Source: Bradyrhizobium sp. CCGUVB1N3
Lineage (GTDB): Bacteria > Pseudomonadota > Alphaproteobacteria > Rhizobiales > Xanthobacteraceae
NCBI RefSeq assembly: GCF_024199925.1
Contig: NZ_JANADR010000001.1
Location: forward strand, 3,968,001 to 4,032,000
Length of the DNA: 64,000 nt
Direction of reading: 5' to 3'
Made by a program: the position numbers and the translations under genes. Below, piece by piece: positions 7,011-15,553 of the stretch; the first letter of the stretch is position 1; each line of letters begins with the position of its first letter. A model generated the notes under the pieces. That model worked only from the letters and a program-made list of their open reading frames with translations. It ran no database searches and had not been told where the DNA came from.

Positions 7011-7933
7011 ATTTTGCTTGCATTTACTGGGGCGTCCACACACGTGATTTTGTCGTCAGTATCTGTGGCAAAGGAGCAGTGTGCAAATTCCTGCAGGAAA
7101 TGCGGGTAGCCCTCTGACAAGTTGGCAATTAGCCGCTTGGCATCGTCATCTATTTCGATCGGCGTATCGCTATTCGTGTTTGCTTGGTCGATGCCACGAT
7201 CAATGACCATCATTCGCTCGGCAAATTCGAGCGGTTTTAGCTCCAGGATGTTGAAGATCCGCAGACTCGATTCATGGGAGTCTTTCAATTTCTGCATAAG
7301 GTCAGGTAAGCCACTAAGGCCGATGCACACTCGCTCGCATCGCCGGCGCGACAAGCGCTCTGTCAACAGCTTGCAGAACTGTCCTAGGTGAGCATCACTC
7401 GGCGGTCGGTCCGACTCATCGATCAAGATCAGTACCCCCTCAACCGCTCCGAGCGATTCTTCAATCAAGTCCACAAGAACATCGGTGAGTTCATCGAGCC
7501 TCCTGTTATTTGTTGCAAGAGGTTGGGGGCGATCGTATCTCACGCCCGAGATCTGAAACCGGCTTAGAAAGTCCCAAGCTTTCTTACAGTTTTCGAGGAG
7601 TGGTTGTCTGTTTGCAATTTGCCGCTTTAGTTCGGCGAGAATGGCATCGACGATATCGTCGTATCCCATGGCGGCATGAAGCTCCGTATTTACTACCACG
7701 AAGCTCAGCCTATTCTTGCCATCATAGGTAAAATCCCCCCGTGCCAAGTAGTCTACCCATAAGCACAAGGACGACTTGCCGATCCCTCGCTCCCCCTCAA
7801 TGATAAAATGCTGAGGATTTCCGTTCCTTGTCTGCAATAGGGACTGCTCAACAACCTCGATCTCTTCGATGCGTCCTACGAACGTTCCAGGCGAAATGAC
7901 GCTGCCAGGTCGAAACGGATTTAATTTTGGCAT
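6977..7933 (-). CDS. AAA-type ATPase, C-terminus clipped by IS110
   Basis: P-loop ATPase of 318 residues. FVGRIEEIEVVEQSLLQ (18-34) resembles the start of Orc/Cdc6- and STAND-like ATPases. Walker A is GERGIGKSS at 47-55, and Walker B is GVLILIDESD at 166-175. A sensor-like GLSGLPDLMQKL and a winged-helix-like C-terminal region follow. Homology-like character stops near CVDAPVNA; the last dozen residues come from the adjacent IS110 end, so the native C-terminal part is missing. It sits 146 bases after a YfbU-family gene in the same direction. Possible roles include stress or phage defence signalling, unproven. Confidence 0.7.
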   Translation of the reverse strand: MPKLNPFRPGSVISPGTFVGRIEEIEVVEQSLLQTRNGNPQHFIIEGERGIGKSSLCLWVDYLARGDFTYDGKNRLSFVVVNTELHAAMGYDDIVDAILAELKRQIANRQPLLENCKKAWDFLSRFQISGVRYDRPQPLATNNRRLDELTDVLVDLIEESLGAVEGVLILIDESDRPPSDAHLGQFCKLLTERLSRRRCERVCIGLSGLPDLMQKLKDSHESSLRIFNILELKPLEFAERMMVIDRGIDQANTNSDTPIEIDDDAKRLIANLSEGYPHFLQEFAHCSFATDTDDKITCVDAPVNASKISLRYRHVVGC

Positions 7934-8079
7934 GTCGACACCATTGAATTTCCCGCGGCCCGACGAAATCGCCGACGCCCGCGAGAGACGATGACACGCG
8001 GGGGGAGCAAGTGCGATAGCATTCGCGCTTGTCCCACCTATTCACAGGGGCAGCCGGAGGGCGAGCGCAAGCCCGCCGA

Positions 8080-8610
8080 TCAGGCCGAAAAAATCTCGAT
8101 GATCTGCTTGGAAGTTAACCGGCCGCTACCTAGCCGATCGCGCATCGGCAAATAGACGCTCAGCATCTTTCGATATCGCGGGAGAGATGTTTGCGTGTGC
8201 GAGTTGTTCGTGGCTCCAGGAAGATCTTTGAAACGCCTCAAATGCTTGACCAAGTAAGCAGCGACACCATAATGAGCGTCGTTATTGCCATCGAACCCGG
8301 GAAACTTGTCGAGGTCATGTGCGGAATATCCCAATTCGGTCCGGACCTGCTCTAGCTCTGGCAGTTCCTGAAAGTGAAACATGGCCAGGCTGAACATCTC
8401 GAGGATGTCGACCGTTTCCTCGACCACTCGCGGCGTTTCATCCGATCGCTCGAACGGTATCCCGGTGAATTGCCAGTCGAAACCCCATAGCTGGTTGGCG
8501 TAGATCGTCTGCTCAACGAAATCGGGATCAATGTCCGGTTGGCCTCCCAAGCGCTTCGAGATGTCGGCCAACATCAGAACGATCAGTTTCTCACCATCTG
8601 TCATCTTCAC
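8080..8610 (-). CDS. YfbU-family protein
   Basis: A 176-residue cytoplasmic protein. The start MKMTDGEKLIVLMLADI, then an acidic segment and the LWGFDWQFTGIPF region, matches the YfbU domain family, whose biochemical function is unknown. GTG at 8610 is chosen because GGGAGG lies 8 bases upstream; the ATG at 8604 is the alternative. Length fits the family, with no disruption. It is followed by the AAA ATPase gene and preceded by a small coiled-coil gene, all minus strand, so these three may act together. Confidence 0.72.
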   Translation of the reverse strand: MKMTDGEKLIVLMLADISKRLGGQPDIDPDFVEQTIYANQLWGFDWQFTGIPFERSDETPRVVEETVDILEMFSLAMFHFQELPELEQVRTELGYSAHDLDKFPGFDGNNDAHYGVAAYLVKHLRRFKDLPGATNNSHTQTSLPRYRKMLSVYLPMRDRLGSGRLTSKQIIEIFSA

Positions 8611-8672
8611 GGTTGTAGCCTCCCAGTTGGATACGGGACGCTATCGCAACCTTTGCGCGCACGAAAGCTGAT

Positions 8673-8882
8673 TTAGTCCTTACTCATGCGGCCTGTGGAA
8701 CCAACGCCACTGCTCACACCAGTTTTGTCCTCCAGACGCCCGATCTTTTGTTTGTGGGATCGAACCTCATTGTTGAGATCGTCCACCTGCTTCCAGAGCT
8801 CGATGATAAGGTCAGGCAAGTTAAGCCCCCCGCCTGCTGATGTCTTTAGGTTTTCGATATCCTTTGCTGAGCGGCGAAGCAC
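8673..8882 (-). CDS. Small coiled-coil protein upstream of yfbU-like gene
   Basis: A 69-residue ORF with GTG start at 8882 and GGAG nine bases upstream. The centre, LPDLIIELWKQVDDLNNEV, continues into a charged helix with heptad spacing typical of a short coiled coil. It ends 63 bases before the YfbU gene on the same strand. No family was recognised. It may be an accessory subunit of the neighbouring ATPase/YfbU locus, which is inference from position alone. Confidence 0.45.
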   Translation of the reverse strand: MLRRSAKDIENLKTSAGGGLNLPDLIIELWKQVDDLNNEVRSHKQKIGRLEDKTGVSSGVGSTGRMSKD

Positions 8883-9294
8883 TTCTGATTCTCCGATTGA
8901 GGATCATGACTAGCCTGGCGGTGGGTATGGATCACGCCCATCGGTCCATTCGTTTCTGAACCTGGAGTACTCACCATTGAGCGAAGCTTTCCAGTGGCCC
9001 TTATGGCGCGTGTCAAGCTATTGAACGCCAGCCATAAAAGCGTTTCTCCGGCATCGCCCCTATGATCCGGACCTTTGCAAACCTGACGCGGTCGCCTCAA
9101 CTACCGGATCTGATGGGAGCAACGTAGCGCCTGCACCCCGCCTAATTCCTGCCGGATTGCCGAACAACTAACGGCTACGGTGGTCTTCGCTGGGCGCAAT
9201 GCCTCGCGCAGGAAGCCGCACGAATAAGCCAGACCTCACATGTGCGAGCTCGTAGGAGTCGCCTGTTTCCTGGCGGTGCTTGTGGTTGGTGTGT
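8883..9294. other. Intergenic gap, nothing recognised
   Basis: About 410 bases between the small coiled-coil gene (minus) and the small membrane-protein gene (plus). Open frames here are short and show no family pattern. It must hold the promoters of both divergent units. No tRNA, hairpin or repeat was identified. Confidence 0.4.
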
Positions 9295-9546
9295 ATGGGC
9301 GTGCGCGGTCGAAGAAAACTGGATCTACGAGAACTGCGGCGGCTGGAGCACATTTGTTTAGCAGAAGCTGAGCACTCGACCCTGGAGCTAGAACGGATCG
9401 GGCTACTAAAGGTCGCAGAAGATTGCAGGCGGGCAGCCGAGGAGATCGATCGGAATCGGCCGATGGATAAGGCGCTATTGATCGCGTGGACATGCGTTCT
9501 AGTCGTCCTGGTGCTGTTCGTCGCGCTGTACCTTCCGTGGTCGTGA
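9295..9546 (+). CDS. Small single-pass membrane protein
   Basis: An 83-residue protein starting at ATG 9295; TTG at 9280 is an alternative. The first 55 residues are charged and helical (LDLRELRRLEHICLAEA...). The C-terminus is one transmembrane helix, ALLIAWTCVLVVLVLFVALY, ending PWS. This layout, a cytoplasmic helix plus tail anchor, recurs in small unannotated rhizobial proteins. No known function. It is alone on its strand, followed by repeat DNA. Confidence 0.5.
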   Translation: MGVRGRRKLDLRELRRLEHICLAEAEHSTLELERIGLLKVAEDCRRAAEEIDRNRPMDKALLIAWTCVLVVLVLFVALYLPWS

Positions 9547-9674
9547 GTGGGGGATGGCCGGCGACGTGGCGCCGGCGACGATCGATGAGGCGCTTGCTCG
9601 CGAAATCGCCGTCCGTCACCTCCTGGGACGGAAGCAGCGGAGGTGACACGGCGCCTTGGAGGAGTGCGAACCCG

Positions 9675-9729
9675 ACGCTCCCTACCGCACCCGCGCTGCC
9701 AGCGAAGTTTGCGGCGGTGACTCGGCGCT
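9675..9729. repeat. Dispersed repeat with TGACTCGGCGCT core, copy B
   Basis: Match to 2181-2240: CGCTCCCTACCGCACCCGC, a CTGCCA(G)CGAAGTTTGC segment, and GTGACTCGGCGCT. A partial third unit (GAGGTGACACGGCGCC) precedes it at about 9640-9656, suggesting tandem amplification of a roughly 75-base unit. Confidence 0.6.
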
Positions 9730-9753
9730 CGCGTAGTGGCGAGACCAGACCCC

Positions 9754-9824
9754 TGAAGCACTGCCCCTACCACGCGCCGCAAACTTTATTGGCCTTTGCC
9801 CTTAGATTAGCAAAGCTGACCACC
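9754..9824 (-). repeat. Repeat module copy 3
   Basis: Minus-strand order: GTCAGCTTTGCTAATC, a 25-base spacer, then GCGGCGCGTGGTAGGGGC and AGTGCTTC. Landmarks match copies 1 and 2. The TtsI-like half site here keeps GTCAGCTT but has lost the second half (TCGAAAGCT), so it is unlikely to bind. Confidence 0.55.
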
Positions 9825-10262
9825 TCGTTTCCCCGAGAATCTCAATTCCCTAGGATGGTACCTATTTGCATCGTGGAGAAGTACCGCAAGCACCTATCAG
9901 GATTGGTGGCCGCCTAATCCAACCGTTGTGGACTAGGCTGGTCCTGAGCCTTTTGCCAGATTCAAGATTCAGGAGACGTGAATGGCCAAACGCGCACGCA
10001 TTCGCTGCATCAACACGACAGACAGAAGGAACTCTCACGAAAGACTCTCACATGTTGGCGGTGCGGCATGCCGATTGCAGGAACGAATAACCAGCAATTG
10101 CAGGACGTCGCACGCATCACCGCGGCTCACGATTACACAAAGAGACTTGCTCGATTGATCCTGATCAATGCGAGGTTGAAGCTGTAAAATTGTGGGCTAC
10201 GGGCCTCGAGAAGCGCCGCTCCCTTGCATTCCCCTTGTTTTGGCGACCGGAGAGACGCATCG
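9825..10262. other. Gap upstream of the NEL effector gene
   Basis: About 440 bases before the effector start. Only short, low-quality plus-strand frames occur. I searched by eye for a tts box (GTCAGCTT plus TCGAAAGC) on the plus strand and found no convincing one; a weak CACGAAAGACT lies near 10036. The promoter of the effector gene should be in this stretch. Confidence 0.4.
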
Positions 10263-11828
10263 ATGAACCCAGGACAGGACCAACCGGGGGACGGCGTTAC
10301 GACTGTCTCTTCCGAACGAGACCAACAGCCAGGCTGCCTATGCACGCTCACCCGGGCCGCAACGCAGTGGGTTGGATCCTTGACCAGGGCGCGCATCTCT
10401 GCCGCTGGCGATCCGACGAACCGCGAGGCTCGGGCTTCTCGCGAAACGGCGCAGGACCAGGTTCTGGAGGGCTGGGCTGCCGACGACGGACAGGGTGAAC
10501 AGGAGAATCGGCAAGAGGCCGTAAGACGAACGAGAGCCTGGCTTGATGCCGCCGCGGCCCATGCGCCGCTGGACCTTTCGTTCCTATCCCTGACAGCCTT
10601 GCCCGCCGCCTTCCCGGCCGGGCTCTTGCGCCTCGACGTCCAGGACAATCAGCTGACTACTTTGCCCGATAACCTTCCGGCCACGCTTCTGGAGCTCAAC
10701 GCTAGCTTCAACCGGCTGACCAATCTGCCGGCCCGCCTCCCGGCCGGGCTCGAATTTCTCGGCGCGAGCAACAACCAGCTGACCAGCCTGCCCGAGACGC
10801 TGCTGACGCGGCTCGGCCCTGAGTGCGTCGCTGATCTGACGGGTAACCCGCTATCCGAGCGGGTACGGACCAATCTGGCGGCAGCCTGCGACGTCCCGGG
10901 CTATGCCGGCCCATACCTCTTCTTCTCGCGAGGCGAAGGATCGGAGCAAGCGCCGCCGCGGCCTCTGCCCGAGGTCGTCGCGGACTGGCTGGAGGGCGAG
11001 CCGCAGGTGGTGGCCGCCTGGCAGACCGTCACTGATGAACCGAGCGCCCAGCAGTATGCCTTCTTCCTCGACAGGCTGCGGCACACCGTGAACTATGGCA
11101 ACCCCGAGTTCCGGCAGGCGGTGGCCGAGGATTTGCGGCAGGCGGCAATCAGGCCGCGGTTGCGCGAGCAGTACTTCGAACTGGCCTTCGGGGCGAGCGA
11201 GACCTGCGAGGATCGCATCACTTTGACCTGGAACGGCATGCAGTCCGCACGTCTAAACGCCGATGTCGAGGACGGGGCCTATGACGAGCGGCTCAACGAG
11301 CTCATCGAGCAAGCCCGCGTGCTGTTCCGCTTGGACCAGCTCGAGAAGATCGCCCGGCAGAAAGTCAGCTCGCTCCGCTTTGTCGACGAGATCGAGGTCT
11401 ATCTCGCCTATCAGATCAAGCTGCGCGAGCGGCTCAAGCTGCGGCATATCGCTCCGGACATGCGCTTCTTCACCGTCTCCTACGTCACCGAGGACGACCT
11501 CATTGCGGCCGAGACGCGCGTGCGAGACGAAGAGGCGGCAGGATTCGCCGACTATCTGGTAACCTCGCAACCCTTGGAAACCGTGGTGAGCCGCATTGCA
11601 CCCGAGGCTTATGCAGCGATGCAGGAACGGCTCGCCGATGCGATGGGCGAGGAGTTCGAGACGCGCATGCAGCAACGGCTCGCCGATCTTCACCTGACCG
11701 ATGCCGCGCCGGAGCTCATAGCCGAAGCCGCGCAGGGGCTCGGACCCGATCTCCTCAAAGAAATCACCCGCGAGATCAAGGGCGCGTTGATGCGCAAGGT
11801 GCTCGGGGACCGCGGTCTCGAGTTATGA
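10263..11828 (+). CDS. nopM: Type III effector: LRR plus NEL E3 ubiquitin ligase (NopM type)
   Basis: A 521-residue protein of the IpaH/SspH/NopM class, bacterial E3 ubiquitin ligases injected into host cells. After a polar N-terminus of about 100 residues, four short leucine-rich repeats cover about 103-180 (for example LLELNASFNRLTNLPARLPA). The NEL domain then runs to the end. The catalytic cysteine is in GASETCEDRITLTWNGM, Cys315 with the conserved following Asp. ATG 10263 is preferred over the TTG at 10224 because of GGAGAG nine bases upstream. Full length, no frameshift. Ubiquitination activity is family knowledge; secretion is inferred from class and rhizobial context. No clear tts box was found nearby. 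Confidence 0.88.
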   Translation: MNPGQDQPGDGVTTVSSERDQQPGCLCTLTRAATQWVGSLTRARISAAGDPTNREARASRETAQDQVLEGWAADDGQGEQENRQEAVRRTRAWLDAAAAHAPLDLSFLSLTALPAAFPAGLLRLDVQDNQLTTLPDNLPATLLELNASFNRLTNLPARLPAGLEFLGASNNQLTSLPETLLTRLGPECVADLTGNPLSERVRTNLAAACDVPGYAGPYLFFSRGEGSEQAPPRPLPEVVADWLEGEPQVVAAWQTVTDEPSAQQYAFFLDRLRHTVNYGNPEFRQAVAEDLRQAAIRPRLREQYFELAFGASETCEDRITLTWNGMQSARLNADVEDGAYDERLNELIEQARVLFRLDQLEKIARQKVSSLRFVDEIEVYLAYQIKLRERLKLRHIAPDMRFFTVSYVTEDDLIAAETRVRDEEAAGFADYLVTSQPLETVVSRIAPEAYAAMQERLADAMGEEFETRMQQRLADLHLTDAAPELIAEAAQGLGPDLLKEITREIKGALMRKVLGDRGLEL

Positions 11829-12284
11829 AGTGGCGCTCCGTATGCGGGGGGGGATCCTGTTTCCATGCGATCGGCGGCGCAAGGGGGCATTCCTGCCGAA
11901 GTTGGATCCGGACCAAGCCGGAGATCGCGCTAGTCTTACTGAGTGTGCGCGGGAAGGCCGGCAAGGAATAGTGCCGGTACGCAGTGCGAAGCGACCGGTA
12001 AGAACCTCCAATTTCAAGCGGCACGTTGATTGCGTCGTTCGGGGGGCGCCGGCGGACGCGGTTCTCTCCGAATGTCCGCTCTTCGAAACCGACTTAGCGT
12101 TCATGAGAACGTCGAAACTTTCGAGGGGAGGTAGGCCCTCATCGCCAGCCATTGACCAGCGCGGCCTACAAATTCTTGTAGTTGACCAGTGCAACGTTCT
12201 TCGGGCCGAATCGCGCTCACGATGAGCACTACCTGTTTAGGGGCATCAAGCGCAATCAGACCGTCAAGAAGGAGAGCCAACGTG
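11829..12284. other. Gap after NEL effector gene
   Basis: About 455 bases. Frames on both strands are open for up to 131 codons, but their composition is typical of shadows, without family patterns. A TTTCGAGGGGAGG segment near 12120 looks slightly like part of a tts box but lacks GTCAGCTT at correct spacing. Nothing is called. Confidence 0.4.
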
Positions 12285-12752
12285 ATGTCTCCAATAGAAG
12301 CCATCGCTAGTTGGCTGGAAGCGCAAGATCTGGACCTGCAAATCGACGTCGCGTCATTCGCCTCGTTCTTGATTTTCGAGGATGGCGACGTTCCCTCGCT
12401 TAGCACGCCGGAGCAGCTCGAAGCTGTTCGTCAATGGTTGAGCGAACCCGAATTGGAATCGCACGCCGCCGCAAGCCGTGCTCTGACCTTCCGTATCTCC
12501 ATGGATTACTTCGTCGAGGGTAGAACGACCGGCTGCGGATGGAAACAAACCGAAGCAAAGCTGCGCAAAACTCTGGACGAAGCTAAGCGCGTCGGGAAGT
12601 TTTCGGCTGCACGCAAGGCGCAAAGGATGCTTGAGCTATTGCCCGCACGACAAGCAAGATGGCATGAGGTGGCGAGATCCTGGAATGAACTGGCTTCGAC
12701 TCGCCTGACACTCAAGGCTCTCACTGACGGAAAGGAATTGAGCTATGGCTGA
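12285..12752 (+). CDS. Unknown 155-residue protein
   Basis: ATG at 12285 has AAGGAGAG upstream at suitable spacing; longer forms upstream lack this. The protein is soluble and mostly helical, with an acidic N-terminal half (ASWLEAQDLDLQIDV) and a basic C-terminal half rich in Lys, Arg and Ala (AKLRKTLDEAKRVGKFSAA). No signal peptide, no membrane segment and no recognised domain. It lies between a type III effector gene and an IS256 relic. It could be cargo of the symbiosis region, but its role is not known. Confidence 0.6.
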   Translation: MSPIEAIASWLEAQDLDLQIDVASFASFLIFEDGDVPSLSTPEQLEAVRQWLSEPELESHAAASRALTFRISMDYFVEGRTTGCGWKQTEAKLRKTLDEAKRVGKFSAARKAQRMLELLPARQARWHEVARSWNELASTRLTLKALTDGKELSYG

Positions 12753-12772
12753 TTCTGGGTGACGCGGCCTGA

Positions 12773-13270
12773 TCAGGCGGCGTGGCTTTCAGCGGTCGGA
12801 ATGACCTCGATGCCGTCAGTAAACTTTACACCGGCGATGACCTTCGGCAACTGATTTGTTCCTTTCAATCGGCGCCAGGTCTTCGATGCGGCGCCGATCA
12901 ACTTGAACACCATCAGCTTCGCGGTTTTCGGCGAGAGCGATCCTTTCGTTCGCACCGTCCGGTGACGCACCGTGGCGAACACACTCTCGATCGGATTCGA
13001 GGTGCGCAGATGAACCCAATGCTCGGCAGGGAGGTCGAAGAACGCGAGCAGCGCCTCACGATCCTTGATCAAGCACTCGACCGCAGGCCCGTATTTGGCA
13101 CGGTATGTCTCGACGAAGGTGTCGATCGCGGCTTCGGCTTTCACCCGGCTCGGTGCCAGATAGACGTTCCGCAGATCGTTCTTCATCGCGCCCTGCACGG
13201 ATTTGGCGACCTTGTCGAGCACGTTGCTGACTTTGTGGCACCAGCACCGCCGGTGTCTGCGCGCTCATCG
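12773..13270 (-). pseudogene. IS256-family transposase, C-terminal remnant
   Basis: Minus-strand residues CWCHKVSNVLDKVAKSVQGA, a LIKDREALLAFFDLPAEHWVH segment and RTSNPIESVFATVRHRT are characteristic of the mutator/IS256 transposase C-terminal half, which carries one of the catalytic acids. The N-terminal half is missing: homology ends near 13265, only about 60 bases from the end of the effector gene at 13328. The element is dead. Confidence 0.8.
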
Positions 13271-13327
13271 CCGTCGCATGCGCTGGGGCTGCAGTACCGA
13301 GCTCGCGCGGGCTTCGGCTTTTCTTTC

Positions 13328-15553
13328 TTAGTGCCGAGGCCACAGCGGCTGGAAATGCCCCGGCGTGTGCAAAATGTGCACCAGTCGACCTTCCTGACCC
13401 AGGACAGGATGCACGGTCCACCCGCCATTCGCATGTGCCTCGATGGCTTGAATGCGCAGGCCAAAACTGGTCGCCAGCACGACCCCGACACCAGCGCCGT
13501 AAAGGTCGATTTCGCCATGCGGATCGACCGTGCCGTCTTGAACCAGGCTATTCCGCAACGACTGAGCCTGTTGCTGAAGTTGCTGAGTCTGCGGCGTTTC
13601 GTCGTCCGGTCGCTCCGTGTTGCTGGCCAATTGAAGAACCGTTTCCAGCAGGCAATTCAGTCCTTGGCCACTGGCTTGTCCCACGTAGGCATTGAATCGC
13701 GCCAAAAATGCTTGGAGCGTGTCGCTCAACGGGCCGACAGACAAGGCAGGCAGCGATGCGCCCGCGAGTGCCTGTGAGGGCGCCTGGTGATGTGCCGCGG
13801 GCGGCCCTCCGATGGCGGCGGCGCTGTGCCGATCGGAGCCAGAAGTACTGGTGTGTTGCCAAGGATCGCTGACGATGTTTTCTTCGAAATGACGCCCCCA
13901 AAAGCCCGTGGGCATCTCTGATGGTCCCATGCTTTCGGCACCGCTGGTGCCACCCCAGTCCTGTGCGCCAATCGGTCGTGTGTCGCCGTGAGCAAAGTCC
14001 TGGGGAACATACTCTCCGATGTCCGGAAGGCCGTACAGTGCCTGCGAACCGCCTTGCCCGGAGGACGATGCACCGGCTGTGGACGATGCCGCGACCGCAG
14101 ATGATGGAACAGTTCCGGGGCGCACCTGCACCGGTCCCTGGTGTTCAAACCCGGGTTCCGGAATCAGCATAACGTCACCGCCGAGCAAATTATTTAAGGT
14201 CGCGACCTCCCTTCTTCCTCTCCCTGCCCACTGCGCCGAATACGATCGATCAAGGATCCTCAGATGTGTCGGCCGACACGGCCCCGGCAGGAGTCCGCGT
14301 GCGTCGAGGGCGCGGATCAGCTCGGGGGGAGCCGGTTGGATGCCGTGCTCCCAGCCCAAACTGACCAAACTTCCAAAATCGGACGCCGACAGGCGAGCGA
14401 CGAAACTCGATGACGCTTCCGAAGTACCGGCAAATGAAGATCGTCCGGTGGCTTGATCCCACAGCGGCGGCCAAGCCGGTAGGGCGGCTGCCGGAGCGGA
14501 TGACTGTTGCGACAGGCTTAAGGAAGACGGCATGCCTTCCCAAAAGTTCGCGAGGTCCCAACGGTCGGCGGGCAGCTGGCCAACTTGGTCCACTTCCTGC
14601 CAGAGCTCCTCCGGATCGACAGCTTGCAATGGCGAATGGGCTGCCTGTTCCCCCATCTGCCAGGAGCCGACTGCGCCCGAAACACCGTCCCCGAGGCTAC
14701 TGTTGCCGGACTCACGTATCAGGCCGATAGGCGGCGTAGTCTCTGTTCGCTGGTTGGAACGAGCTGCATCATCGATGATATGTCCGCGTTCTGCCGTGGA
14801 ACTGTGATGTGGAGGCCCGCGATCAGCTAATGTGTTTGAGCCACGATACTCACGAAGCGCTTGCAAGGCGGTTTTCAGGTCCGTCAGGTGGCGGGCACAC
14901 CGTGATACCCTGTGGGCGTGGTCGAGCAGCGATTCGTGATCGAGTGCAGTAATCGTTTGACTTGGCCCGAGAGAATTCGCCAAGTTACGCAAAGTGCGAT
15001 TATACCGCCGGGCGGTCTTGCTGTGCCAGTCTCGGTGCCCAGCAGCTGCCTCGATGGCCCGGTCGATGAGACTCTCGTCTTCCACAGAGAAAGGCTCGCG
15101 ATGCCTCCGAAGGATCGTCAACGCGGGACCCACATGCGGGTCTTTCGGAAAAAACTCGTCGGCGTAAGCGACCAAGGAAACATGATCGAGTGCATCAATG
15201 GTTTGGCCTCGCGCCCCTAGACGATTGCCCAATCGACGAAGAGCGCGAGCGTAAACGCATACTGTTCCTTCTGTTAGATTCCCGCGCTCGGCCTCGATAG
15301 CCGAGTTGATGAGGTTCTCGTCGTTATCGGACAGATGAGGATAGTTAGGGTTTGAGCGCGGTGGGCGGCCCCCTGCGATGGGAGCAGCACCGCCTTGGCG
15401 CTCCTCGGCCAAGTGCTGCTCAGAGTCCTCGTGCGCGACCTGGTCTACCGCTCCTGGCGCGGCCAGCTCTGCCTGTTGTTGCAACATGGCGTAGTACGCC
15501 TGCAGCCAACCTAGATCGACTGGATCGAATGGATCGAAATTGTCTGGGTCCAC
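13328..15553 (-). CDS. Probable type III effector with internal repeats and OTU-like protease domain
   Basis: A 741-residue protein with no signal peptide or membrane segment. GTG start at 15553 has GGGAG upstream. Residues 77-150 and 157-236 are two copies of one helical repeat (DENLINSAIEAE... and DESLIDRAIEAA..., each continuing to a LxNxLG segment and ALDHxSL). The middle is Ser/Ala/Pro-rich and holds SLGWEHGIQPAPPELIRALD, reminiscent of the large NopD/Bel2-5 effector group. The C-terminal 110 residues show GLNCLLETVLQLA (Cys634) and HTPGHFQPLWPR (His733), the spacing and context of an OTU-type cysteine protease. Deubiquitinase activity is inference. The 3' end abuts an IS256 relic. Confidence 0.65.
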   Translation of the reverse strand: MDPDNFDPFDPVDLGWLQAYYAMLQQQAELAAPGAVDQVAHEDSEQHLAEERQGGAAPIAGGRPPRSNPNYPHLSDNDENLINSAIEAERGNLTEGTVCVYARALRRLGNRLGARGQTIDALDHVSLVAYADEFFPKDPHVGPALTILRRHREPFSVEDESLIDRAIEAAAGHRDWHSKTARRYNRTLRNLANSLGPSQTITALDHESLLDHAHRVSRCARHLTDLKTALQALREYRGSNTLADRGPPHHSSTAERGHIIDDAARSNQRTETTPPIGLIRESGNSSLGDGVSGAVGSWQMGEQAAHSPLQAVDPEELWQEVDQVGQLPADRWDLANFWEGMPSSLSLSQQSSAPAAALPAWPPLWDQATGRSSFAGTSEASSSFVARLSASDFGSLVSLGWEHGIQPAPPELIRALDARGLLPGPCRPTHLRILDRSYSAQWAGRGRREVATLNNLLGGDVMLIPEPGFEHQGPVQVRPGTVPSSAVAASSTAGASSSGQGGSQALYGLPDIGEYVPQDFAHGDTRPIGAQDWGGTSGAESMGPSEMPTGFWGRHFEENIVSDPWQHTSTSGSDRHSAAAIGGPPAAHHQAPSQALAGASLPALSVGPLSDTLQAFLARFNAYVGQASGQGLNCLLETVLQLASNTERPDDETPQTQQLQQQAQSLRNSLVQDGTVDPHGEIDLYGAGVGVVLATSFGLRIQAIEAHANGGWTVHPVLGQEGRLVHILHTPGHFQPLWPRH

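Noticed and set aside
9797..9826. tts box in repeat module copy 3
   Set aside because: Only the GTCAGCTT half is present; the TCGAAAGCT half is lost, so binding is doubtful.
10224..10262. Upstream TTG start for the NEL effector
   Set aside because: No ribosome site there; ATG 10263 has GGAGAG at good distance.
12110..12135. tts-like sequence near 12120
   Set aside because: CTTTCGAGGGGAGG looks partly similar, but the GTCAGCTT half is absent at the required spacing.
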